A DNA stretch of 64,000 bases, taken from positions 7,470,501 to 7,534,500 of the forward strand of contig NZ_CP026681.1 of the NCBI RefSeq assembly GCF_002949735.1, given 5' to 3'. Source of the stretch: Nostoc sp. 'Peltigera membranacea cyanobiont' N6. Its GTDB lineage: Bacteria; Cyanobacteriota; Cyanobacteriia; Cyanobacteriales; Nostocaceae. Shown here piece by piece: positions 26,960 through 34,776 of this stretch (the stretch's first letter is position 1; every line of letters begins with the position of its first letter). The notes under the pieces were generated by a model. That model did no database searches. It was not told the origin of the DNA and saw only the letters and a program-made list of their open reading frames with translations. The position numbers were made by a program, and so were the translations under genes.

Positions 26960-27256
26960 TTAAAGAGGTCGTTTTTTCTTAGAAACGCTTAACATTGGTA
27001 AAGGCTCACTAGAAGAACGAGAAGGCAAATAATGTTGCACTACAGGTTCCTCTGGTAGAGGACGACGCTGCTGGAAACGCCACAATTTAAAGGCTAGCGC
27101 TACGCCTGTTGTTCCTAAACCAAAAGCGAACAACGACCAGCTATCATTCAATCCGCCAATCAAAGCATCCATAACGCCCATCGTCACAAACACACTGATT
27201 AATGGCTCTTTTCGGTAGGTTGACTTCAAAAAACGAGGTAATACAGCATTCATCAC
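26960..27256 (-). CDS. Small cyanobacterial membrane protein of unknown function
   Basis: 98 residues. Two hydrophobic helices (about 19-36 and 40-58: LISVFVTMGVMDALIGGL, WSLFAFGLGTTGVALAF) are followed by a basic, Pro/Ser-rich cytoplasmic tail (RRPLPEEPVVQHYLPSRSS..KKKRPL). It precedes the WD40 gene on the same strand with a palindromic element between. Not recognised; the TM pattern and tail composition favour a real gene. Confidence 0.65.
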   Translation of the reverse strand: MMNAVLPRFLKSTYRKEPLISVFVTMGVMDALIGGLNDSWSLFAFGLGTTGVALAFKLWRFQQRRPLPEEPVVQHYLPSRSSSEPLPMLSVSKKKRPL

Positions 27257-27501
27257 AGCTTGCTTGGTTCCAGTTCAGCTTTTGTGTATATTTACCAAGA
27301 ATACCTCACCCGTAATTTGCCTTTCTCATTGAAGGCAGACACTAATTATAATTTTTTTAGTACGGGAGGAAGTGGACTCATTAATTGGCTTGCGTATATT
27401 TGTTGCAAGTGTACGATATCTAAATCAATAATAGGTATTTTGATTCCTCATCTTGCTTACATTCTAGGGCAAAGTATTTCGCTATCAATTGTCAAAGTCA
27501 A

Positions 27502-27527
27502 AACCAACTGGGTTTTTCCAGCTGGTT
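27502..27527 (-). terminator. Terminator of the HLIP gene
   Basis: AACCAACTGG / CCAGCTGGTT form a 10-bp stem (one G-T pair) with a six-base loop. On the minus strand it is followed by TTTT. It sits about 55 bases past the HLIP stop. Confidence 0.7.
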
Positions 27528-27580
27528 GAAACTCTTTTAACTTCTAGCTTACAACTTTCTTTTTGGGCTGGCTGGTGGCA

Positions 27581-27751
27581 CTACTTCAGACCCAGCCATG
27601 ATAGCACCCCTTGATTGGTGACATATTCAATCACCAGCAGCAAAGCGAAGCCAATCATTGCGGCTCGACCATTCAAGCGTTCAGCATATTCGTTAAAGCC
27701 AAACTTCGGTTCTTCTAGTTTAGGTGTAATCGTTGGTTGTGTTTGTGTCAT
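27581..27751 (-). CDS. High-light-inducible protein (HLIP)
   Basis: 56 residues: a polar N-terminus ([21 protein letters not shown]) then the HLIP signature [22 protein letters not shown] with E, N and R in the chlorophyll-binding positions, and a short tail ending SWLGLK. One TM helix. HLIPs bind chlorophyll and carotenoid, quench excess light and accompany chlorophyll synthase or photosystem II assembly intermediates. It has its own terminator. The upstream region is shared with the divergent alanine dehydrogenase gene and contains a predicted NtcA site about 195 bases away. Confidence 0.93.
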   Translation of the reverse strand: MTQTQPTITPKLEEPKFGFNEYAERLNGRAAMIGFALLLVIEYVTNQGVLSWLGLK

Positions 27752-28169
27752 TTTTAAGAAACCTTTTTTTCGGCAAACAGGACTTGATATGAGACTTTGC
27801 AGCAGTTGTCAGGTATAAGCGGTAAAAGTTCAAGGGATTGAATAGTTCTTTTCTCCTTAACCTTTACCCTCCACTTGGTAAATTATCAGCTGATTGCACT
27901 GCTGAAATAGCAAGATGACTTGATAAATTCAGCAAAAGCTTCATAGTAGGGAGCTATACAATCGCTCTTTTAATAAATTGTTACTATTCTTTATATATTG
28001 TATAAACACTGGGGTAATAGTCAAGGGCTTGAGTTTGGGGCTACTCAAATTAAATTGAGAAACTTAGGACACAGATTAACTATCTCTAATACAGCTATCT
28101 GTAATAAGTCGGTAGCAAGCTTGAGATTCGCAGGCTAGAGTTAAACAAAAAAATTATCAGAGGCGATAT
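27752..28169. other. Divergent promoter region of HLIP and ald
   Basis: 418 bases separating the HLIP start (minus) from ald (plus). It contains the NtcA-like promoter listed separately. The rest is AT-rich with no gene. Confidence 0.6.
27946..27987 (+). promoter_or_regulatory. Predicted NtcA-activated promoter
   Basis: GTA-N8-TAC at 27946-27959 is followed after 22 bases by TACTAT (27982-27987), matching the class II NtcA promoter layout (GTAN8TAC, N20-24, TAN3T). It faces ald, whose start codon lies about 183 bases downstream of the -10. Sequence match only. Confidence 0.55.
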
Positions 28170-29261
28170 ATGGAAATCGGCGTTCCAAAGGAAAATAAGG
28201 ATCAAGAATTTCGTGTAGGGTTAAGTCCTTCTAGTGTGCGGGTGCTGCGAGAAAATGGTCATAGCATCTTCGTAGAGACACAAGCAGGTAATGGTGCTGG
28301 ATTCTCAGATGATGACTACAGAACTGCTGGAGCTGAGATTGTCCCTACATCAGAAACGGCTTGGAATCGGGAATTGGTGGTGAAAGTCAAAGAACCCCTG
28401 ACATCTGAGTATAAATTTTTGCAGAAAGGGCAGATATTATTTACTTATTTACATTTAGCCGCCGATCGCAAATTGACAGAGCATTTAATTGATTGTGGCA
28501 CAACTGCGATCGCCTACGAAACTGTAGAACAACCTGGTGCTAACAGACTACCTTTGCTCACCCCCATGAGCGTAATTGCCGGTCGGCTAGCAGTCCAATT
28601 TGGGGCCAGATTCCTAGAACGTCAGCAAGGTGGTAAAGGGCTGCTTTTGGGCGGTGTCCCTGGAGTTAAACCAGGTAAAGTAGTAATTTTAGGTGGCGGT
28701 GTTGTTGGCACAGAAGCAGCTAAAATTGCAGTGGGTGTAGGTGCGATCGTGCAGATTTTAGATGTAAGTGTCGAGCGCCTATCTTACCTAGAAACCCTCT
28801 TTGGCTCTAGAGTTGAATTGCTTTATAGCAACTCTGCTCATATCGAAGCCGCCGTAAAAGAAGCCGATTTGCTCATCGGTGCAGTTTTAGTTTTAGGACG
28901 TAGGGCACCAATACTAGTATCCCGCGAATTGGTCAAAAAAATGCGTCCTGGTTCGGTAATAGTTGATGTAGCCGTTGACCAAGGCGGTTGTATAGAAACC
29001 TTACATGCCACATCTCATACAAATCCGGTATACGTTGAAGAGGGTGTGGTGCATTATGGCGTTCCCAATATGCCAGGAGCAGTCCCTTGGACAGCAACTC
29101 AAGCACTGAATAACAGTACATTACCTTATATTGTCCAGTTGGCGAATTTGGGAATTATGGCCCTGGAAGTTAACCCAGCTTTAGCTAAGGGTGTGAATGT
29201 GCAGAATCATCGCTTAGTGCATCCGGCTGTACAAGAGGTATTCCCTGATTTGGTAAATTAA
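28170..29261 (+). CDS. ald: Alanine dehydrogenase
   Basis: 363 residues, the usual length. Substrate residues R15, K74 and H95 lie in the expected motifs (MEIGVPKE..EFRVGLSP, VVKVKEPL, YLHLAAD). The NAD-binding fold starts VVILGGGVVGTEAAKIAVGVGA, and the catalytic Asp is in VDVAVDQGGCIET. It interconverts alanine and pyruvate plus ammonia; in heterocystous cyanobacteria it is linked to alanine catabolism and fixed-nitrogen traffic. The predicted NtcA promoter upstream fits nitrogen control. The gene is monocistronic, since the downstream interval is the CRISPR leader. Confidence 0.95.
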   Translation: MEIGVPKENKDQEFRVGLSPSSVRVLRENGHSIFVETQAGNGAGFSDDDYRTAGAEIVPTSETAWNRELVVKVKEPLTSEYKFLQKGQILFTYLHLAADRKLTEHLIDCGTTAIAYETVEQPGANRLPLLTPMSVIAGRLAVQFGARFLERQQGGKGLLLGGVPGVKPGKVVILGGGVVGTEAAKIAVGVGAIVQILDVSVERLSYLETLFGSRVELLYSNSAHIEAAVKEADLLIGAVLVLGRRAPILVSRELVKKMRPGSVIVDVAVDQGGCIETLHATSHTNPVYVEEGVVHYGVPNMPGAVPWTATQALNNSTLPYIVQLANLGIMALEVNPALAKGVNVQNHRLVHPAVQEVFPDLVN

Positions 29262-29566
29262 GGTGTGCAAGTATTAGGTAGGCGATCGCTTATTTTAATA
29301 GAGGTAGCGATCGCTAACTAGACTAATTTTCTTGTCTTATGCGCGGATGGGTAGGTGTACAAAATCAGAAAGGGCAAAAAATGCCCGATGCTGCATCTAT
29401 ACAAGGTTTTCAGGGCACTAGTATTTTAAAACTATCCGCGCACCTTATGGGGATTAGCTTTCAGCGATTTGTATCTTGTGCTATGACTATTTGCTGTGTT
29501 ATGATTCACTCATTCGCGCAACTGCACCTTGAAAACCAAATACAACAGGGCTTCCAGACCCCAGCG
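29262..29566 (+). promoter_or_regulatory. CRISPR leader region
   Basis: 305 bases between ald and the first repeat. The final 60 bases contain GCGCAACTGCACCTTGAAAA, a phrase I recognise from cyanobacterial CRISPR leaders. Orientation agrees with the repeat 3' end (ATTGAAAC) and the degenerate repeat at the far end. The 80-codon frame here is not called. Confidence 0.6.
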
Positions 29567-31977
29567 ATTGCAATTAACTAAAATCCCTATTAGGGATTGA
29601 AACTGTGCATATTCCAGGGTGGTGATAAATTTTAAAATATTGCAATTAACTAAAATCCCTATTAGGGATTGAAACAACAAATCTATAACATTAGAAAAAT
29701 TCTAGACTTTATTGCAATTAACTAAAATCCCTATTAGGGATTGAAACTTAAATTTTGATTGATAACAACGTCAATAGACTATTGCAATTAACTAAAATCC
29801 CTATTAGGGATTGAAACAGATATGCAAATACATAGCAATGAGTTAGCTTACAAATTGCAATTAACTAAAATCCCTATTAGGGATTGAAACATATTCATTG
29901 TTTGAAGCACCGCATAAGCGCAATTAATTGCAATTAACTAAAATCCCTATTAGGGATTGAAACTAGGGGGGCATCTGCACCGGGGGGATACTGCGATCGC
30001 TCATTGCAATTAACTAAAATCCCTATTAGGGATTGAAACGTTGACAAAGACCGTCAAGCACCCATGCACATTAATTGCAATTAACTAAAATCCCTATTAG
30101 GGATTGAAACCAGCATCACCGCCACTTAAAGTAGAGCCAAAACAGATTGCAATTAACTAAAATCCCTATTAGGGATTGAAACATCGTTACTTGCCTGATT
30201 GTCAAATACCTCAAAGAATTGCAATTAACTAAAATCCCTATTAGGGATTGAAACCATCCGGGAATTCCAGATGCGATCGCAGATTTATTGCAATTAACTA
30301 AAATCCCTATTAGGGATTGAAACCTAACGTCTGTAGGGATTATAATTCCCGATTGCATTGCAATTAACTAAAATCCCTATTAGGGATTGAAACTTGTCGT
30401 ATACTGCTGCTATTTCTTCTGTACCTCTTATCCAGATTGCAATTAACTAAAATCCCTATTAGGGATTGAAACAACTATGCGCTCATCTGGATTAGCACCA
30501 ATAGCAATTGCAATTAACTAAAATCCCTATTAGGGATTGAAACAAAAGCTTGAAAGTAACCTCATTACATTGATTAGATTGCAATTAACTAAAATCCCTA
30601 TTAGGGATTGAAACATGAGACGACGACGCACTGATGATGATGATTTTATTGCAATTAACTAAAATCCCTATTAGGGATTGAAACAAAGGATTCTGCTCAA
30701 CAGAACAAGGACGTTGTAATATTGCAATTAACTAAAATCCCTATTAGGGATTGAAACAAAAGTCTTTTTGATCGTGGTGAGATTTTTCAATCCCAAATTG
30801 CAATTAACTAAAATCCCTATTAGGGATTGAAACGGGGCATTTTGCCCCATTCTTCATATTATCAAAATTGCAATTAACTAAAATCCCTATTAGGGATTGA
30901 AACCCAAGACTTTGCTTTGCTTAATCTGCGTAAAAATGGATTGCAATTAACTAAAATCCCTATTAGGGATTGAAACAAAAATTGACTACGCAGGTGCAGC
31001 CACCTCAGCAATTGCAATTAACTAAAATCCCTATTAGGGATTGAAACCCTAGCACTGTGGCGATACCTGTGATCGCTCCGAAATTGCAATTAACTAAAAT
31101 CCCTATTAGGGATTGAAACCCTTAATAGGTGCAACCTCATTTTCTAAAGCAAGGATTGCAATTAACTAAAATCCCTATTAGGGATTGAAACTGGCTTCAA
31201 GCTTGGGGAATACAAGAGCCGCTTAAATTGCAATTAACTAAAATCCCTATTAGGGATTGAAACGGGTATCTGCGGACGAAGAATAAAATGGGAAATTCTG
31301 ATTGCAATTAACTAAAATCCCTATTAGGGATTGAAACTTTTAGGAAAATCTTCTTCACGAATCAGATACCTTGATACCTATTGCAATTAACTAAAATCCC
31401 TATTAGGGATTGAAACTTGTGGATCGGGGTTGGCGGGAAGAAATACACGATTATATTGCAATTAACTAAAATCCCTATTAGGGATTGAAACGTATACAAG
31501 TTTAGTATAGGAGTAACTAACCTGTAATTGCAATTAACTAAAATCCCTATTAGGGATTGAAACACATAAGATGCTTTGATAGCCTTGACCGCTTTATTGC
31601 AATTAACTAAAATCCCTATTAGGGATTGAAACGTTGATAGAAACACAAATCACACAGGTTAAAAATTGCAATTAACTAAAATCCCTATTAGGGATTGAAA
31701 CATCTTGCAAATCTTTTTTATCAGTGTTTTCGTAGCATTGCAATTAACTAAAATCCCTATTAGGGATTGAAACCAAATCAATACATGTCCCACGGCATAA
31801 GAATAAAAAATTGCAATTAACTAAAATCCCTATTAGGGATTGAAACCTCATTTTGAAATTTATAAGAACCGTCTCCCCCGCAATTGCAATTAACTAAAAT
31901 CCCTATTAGGGATTGAAACGCTGTTGCGCCAAGGCACTGTCACTCTTCTCGTTTCGTAGATTGCAATAGGGTAAAAT
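29567..31977 (+). CRISPR. CRISPR array, 33 identical 37-base repeats plus a degenerate terminal repeat
   Basis: The repeat begins ATTGCAATTAACTAAAAT, contains the inverted pair AATCCCTA/TAGGGATT and ends ATTGAAAC, the usual crRNA 5' handle of type I and III systems. Full copies run from 29567-29603 to 31883-31919. The 32 internal spacers are 32-42 bases long, mostly 33-36. A 33rd spacer of 40 bases (31920-31959) leads to a decayed copy at 31960-31977 (ATTGCAAT, then TAAAAT). The array is therefore transcribed left to right, with newest spacers on the left. No cas gene lies in the window, so processing must use Cas6 from elsewhere. Short open frames reading through repeats on the minus strand are artefacts. 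Confidence 0.99.
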
Positions 31978-32048
31978 GTGAAGAATCATTTCTATAACTG
32001 CTTATTTGACAATTGACAGAGATAATTTTTTTACTTTGATATTTGTGG

Positions 32049-33029
32049 ATGCCTAAAGATTTGAATATGTTTGTTAATACTAAAGTAAATCTCTCATGTT
32101 TACCTGCTTTTACTAAGTCGAAGATATATAGAAATCTTGCGCCTGTAATATTCGGTTTGATATTACCAGCATTCATGCCTGGTGTTGCAGGGGCAGAGAC
32201 AGTGATGCAAAAAGTAGCACGGACAGGAGTATTAACGGCTGGTACAAGTAGAGATGCTTTACCTTTTGCATACTCTGACAGTCAAGGAAAATTGATTGGT
32301 TATTCTGTGGATATGCTGACTTTGATCCAGAAGCAGTTAGAGAAAGAATTAGGCAAAAAAATTAAACTTGAATTAGTTGGAGTTACCCCAGCAGAAAGGA
32401 TTCCTAAGATAATTAACCGACAAGTTGATATTGTCTGTGATGCTAGTAGTTTTACTTGGGAGCGAGATAAAAAGGTTGATTTTTCAATCAGCTATGGTGT
32501 AACAGGGACTCAAATCTTAATTAAGAAGGACAGCAATTTAGGTTCGCCGGAATCTCTGATTAACAAGCGCGTGGCTGTGCTAGCTGGAACTACCAACGAA
32601 CAAGCCATCAAGCAAATACAACCCCAAGCTAAACTTGTATATTTTAAGACTAGATCGGAAGGATTTGCTGCTTTAGAACAGGGTAAAATTGATGCTTTTG
32701 CATCCGATAGCATTATTTTAGAGGGATGGTTACAAACAGCAAAAAATCAAGATAGTTTTGCGATCGCACCTCCTCGTCCCTATTCACGAGAAGGAATTGC
32801 TTGTATGGTTCCTGAGAATAACTCTAAATTCCTCGGCTCAGTGAATTATTCCCTTGTCAAGTTTATGCAAGGGTTTGTTAATAATAACCCCAAATATGTT
32901 GCGATTTTTGACCGTTGGTTTAGTTCTCAAGGTATTATATTTCTAAATCGAGACTTACGTGATTTAGCTGTGGAAACTATGCAATTGACGATCGAGTTTC
33001 ACGAAGAGATTCCCCAGAAAGAGTTGTAG
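32049..33029 (+). CDS. Amino-acid ABC transporter substrate-binding protein (family 3)
   Basis: 326 residues. A positively charged N-terminus and hydrophobic stretch (NLAPVIFGLILPAFMPGVAGA) form a signal peptide with likely cleavage after AGA. The mature part has two lobes with FAYSDSQGKLIGYSVDM, VDIVCDASSFTWERDKKVDFS (typical of glutamate/aspartate or polar amino-acid receptors) and VLAGTTNEQAIKQ. Starts at 32043 (TTG), 32049 or 32067 are all possible; none has a strong Shine-Dalgarno. No permease or ATPase gene is adjacent, so it must serve a transporter encoded elsewhere or act as a sensor. Confidence 0.85.
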   Translation: MPKDLNMFVNTKVNLSCLPAFTKSKIYRNLAPVIFGLILPAFMPGVAGAETVMQKVARTGVLTAGTSRDALPFAYSDSQGKLIGYSVDMLTLIQKQLEKELGKKIKLELVGVTPAERIPKIINRQVDIVCDASSFTWERDKKVDFSISYGVTGTQILIKKDSNLGSPESLINKRVAVLAGTTNEQAIKQIQPQAKLVYFKTRSEGFAALEQGKIDAFASDSIILEGWLQTAKNQDSFAIAPPRPYSREGIACMVPENNSKFLGSVNYSLVKFMQGFVNNNPKYVAIFDRWFSSQGIIFLNRDLRDLAVETMQLTIEFHEEIPQKEL

Positions 33030-33119
33030 GCTGTAGTTGGTATTGATGGTGAAAAAATTTGAGATAGACTTTTTCCTGGAACAACTAATCTTCACCCAAT
33101 ATTTCCCACCAACACGGCA

Positions 33120-33310
33120 CTCATTACTCCAATAGACCTTGGTTTGAGTGTGAATAACCACGCCCAATTTTTGCAAAGATTCTGCTGCTACCTTCGATAA
33201 TTCTGGCGCAATGTGTGGGGAGATGGAGGATGCGATCGCCCCTTTGCAATAGTAAAATTCTCGCTTCTGAGGTTTTGATGCTGCGGAAATCTTCTGTGAG
33301 AGTGAGGCAA
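33120..33310 (-). pseudogene. Frameshifted fragment of a type II NADH dehydrogenase-like flavoprotein
   Basis: On the minus strand, TLTEDFRSIKTSEARILLLQRGDRIL reads in one frame. After one frameshift the next frame gives SPHIAPELSKVAAESLQKLGVVIHTQTKV. Joined, they match the FR-ID-..-ARI-L-E-G-RILP..PELS-KA--SL-KLGV segment of NDH-2-type NAD(P)H dehydrogenases. Nothing upstream or downstream continues the protein, so only about 60 codons survive. It occupies most of the interval between the binding protein and dusB. Confidence 0.6.
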
Positions 33311-33342
33311 TAGGGTTTTATTGTGCCGACTTACTTAGTTTT

Positions 33343-34398
33343 TTAAAGCATCACCAAATTACCTTCAGTTTCTTCCTCTAATTCATAGCCATTAGCCAGT
33401 TTTTCAATAGCTTGGTCAATCATTGCCAAACCTTGATCTACCTTTTCAACCAAACTTAGCTGTCCTCGGAGTTCGGCAGCACCTACGAAACCCTTAGCAT
33501 ACCAAGTCATGTGCTTACGAGCTTGACGTACACCGCGATCGCCTTTATATTCCCACAATGCTTGTAAATGATCTCTTGCACATTCCAAACGCTCAATCGG
33601 GGTAGGTGTCGGCAATATCTCCCCAGTTTTCAGAAAACGATCGATTTCTCCCACCAAAAACGGATAACCCAAAGTTCCACGAGAACACATTACACCATCA
33701 GCGCCAGTTTGTTCTAAACATTTCACCGCCGCTTCAACAGAAAAAATATCTCCATTCCCAATTACTGGGATAGAAAGCACTTCTTTTACACGAGTAATCC
33801 ATTCCCAACGGGCATTGCCATTGTATCCTTGGGCGCGGGTGCGTCCGTGGACTGTAATCATTTGTGCCCCAGCATCTTCCATCCGTTTGGCAAAGTCAAG
33901 AATAGTAATTTCGTTGTCATTCCAGCCAATACGGGTTTTGACTGTCACAGGTACATCAACAGCTTTTACCACTTCCCGGACAATTGCCTCTGCTACTTCT
34001 GGTTGCCGCAACAACGAAGAACCGCCACCATTTTTAGTGATTTTATTTACCGGACAACCCATATTAATATCAACAGTATCAGCACCTTCGGCAACTGCCT
34101 TGATTGCTGCTTCTGCCAAAAAATCGGGACGGCAATCAAATAGTTGAACGCTAATAGGGCGTTCATTGGGATCTACCTCCATGATTTTGGGTAATTGCTT
34201 GACATAGTGCAACCCCGTAGCATTCACCATTTCGGTATACATCATCGAATCTGGCGCATAGCGACGCACGAGACGGCGAAACACCATATCCGTCACTCCA
34301 GATAGAGGCGACTGGAGAACCCGACTTTTGACCTCAAATGTGCCAATTTTGAGGGGTTGGGAAAGTCTAGCCTGGAGAATGGGGGAGAGCGAAATCAT
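33343..34398 (-). CDS. dusB: tRNA-dihydrouridine synthase, DusB-type
   Basis: 351 residues. A TIM-barrel flavoenzyme with SPLSGVTDMVFRRLVRRY, the catalytic Cys motif NMGCPVNKITKNGGGSSLL, VKTRIGW, TVHGRTRAQGYNG and VIGNGDIFS. It reduces selected uridines in the D-loop of tRNAs using FMN and NADPH. The C-terminal helical domain ends in an acidic tail (YELEEETEGNLVML). A tRNA-Lys gene lies about 250 bases upstream on the same strand; the proximity is probably incidental. The family is certain, and the DusB subgroup is the best fit by length and motifs. Confidence 0.92.
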   Translation of the reverse strand: MISLSPILQARLSQPLKIGTFEVKSRVLQSPLSGVTDMVFRRLVRRYAPDSMMYTEMVNATGLHYVKQLPKIMEVDPNERPISVQLFDCRPDFLAEAAIKAVAEGADTVDINMGCPVNKITKNGGGSSLLRQPEVAEAIVREVVKAVDVPVTVKTRIGWNDNEITILDFAKRMEDAGAQMITVHGRTRAQGYNGNARWEWITRVKEVLSIPVIGNGDIFSVEAAVKCLEQTGADGVMCSRGTLGYPFLVGEIDRFLKTGEILPTPTPIERLECARDHLQALWEYKGDRGVRQARKHMTWYAKGFVGAAELRGQLSLVEKVDQGLAMIDQAIEKLANGYELEEETEGNLVML

Positions 34399-34643
34399 AT
34401 AAAAAATTCAAAATTATGGGAATGGAAATAGCAAGAATATTTAGGGGTATCGTGATTCGCTTTTTCTCACATTCTAGCTTTCCAGTGGAAACGCTAGAAA
34501 TTCCACTAGATGGCAGGGGTTTTTATTCAAATTAGTCAAAGTTTTAAGGCTGTTTATCCTTGATAAATGGGGCTTTTGGAGCGTGCCGCTTTCCTCAATT
34601 TAGTCAAGAATTAGTCAAGGGTAAAATCTGGAAGGCTGAAAGA

Positions 34644-34716
<73 letters not shown>

Positions 34717-34776
34717 ACACGAACAACCATCATAGCAGACTTCTAACAATTTAGCTAGTGCCGCGCCAAAAAACAA

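Noticed and set aside
27260..27529. 89-codon plus frame near the HLIP gene
   Set aside because: It covers the HLIP terminator on the opposite strand and has no ribosome site or known motif.
29339..29581. 80-codon plus frame before the array
   Set aside because: It ends inside the first repeat and covers the leader; no fold, no ribosome site.
30116..31646. Minus-strand frames reading FQSLIGILVNCN repeatedly
   Set aside because: They are translations of the CRISPR repeat itself, with spacer-derived linkers.
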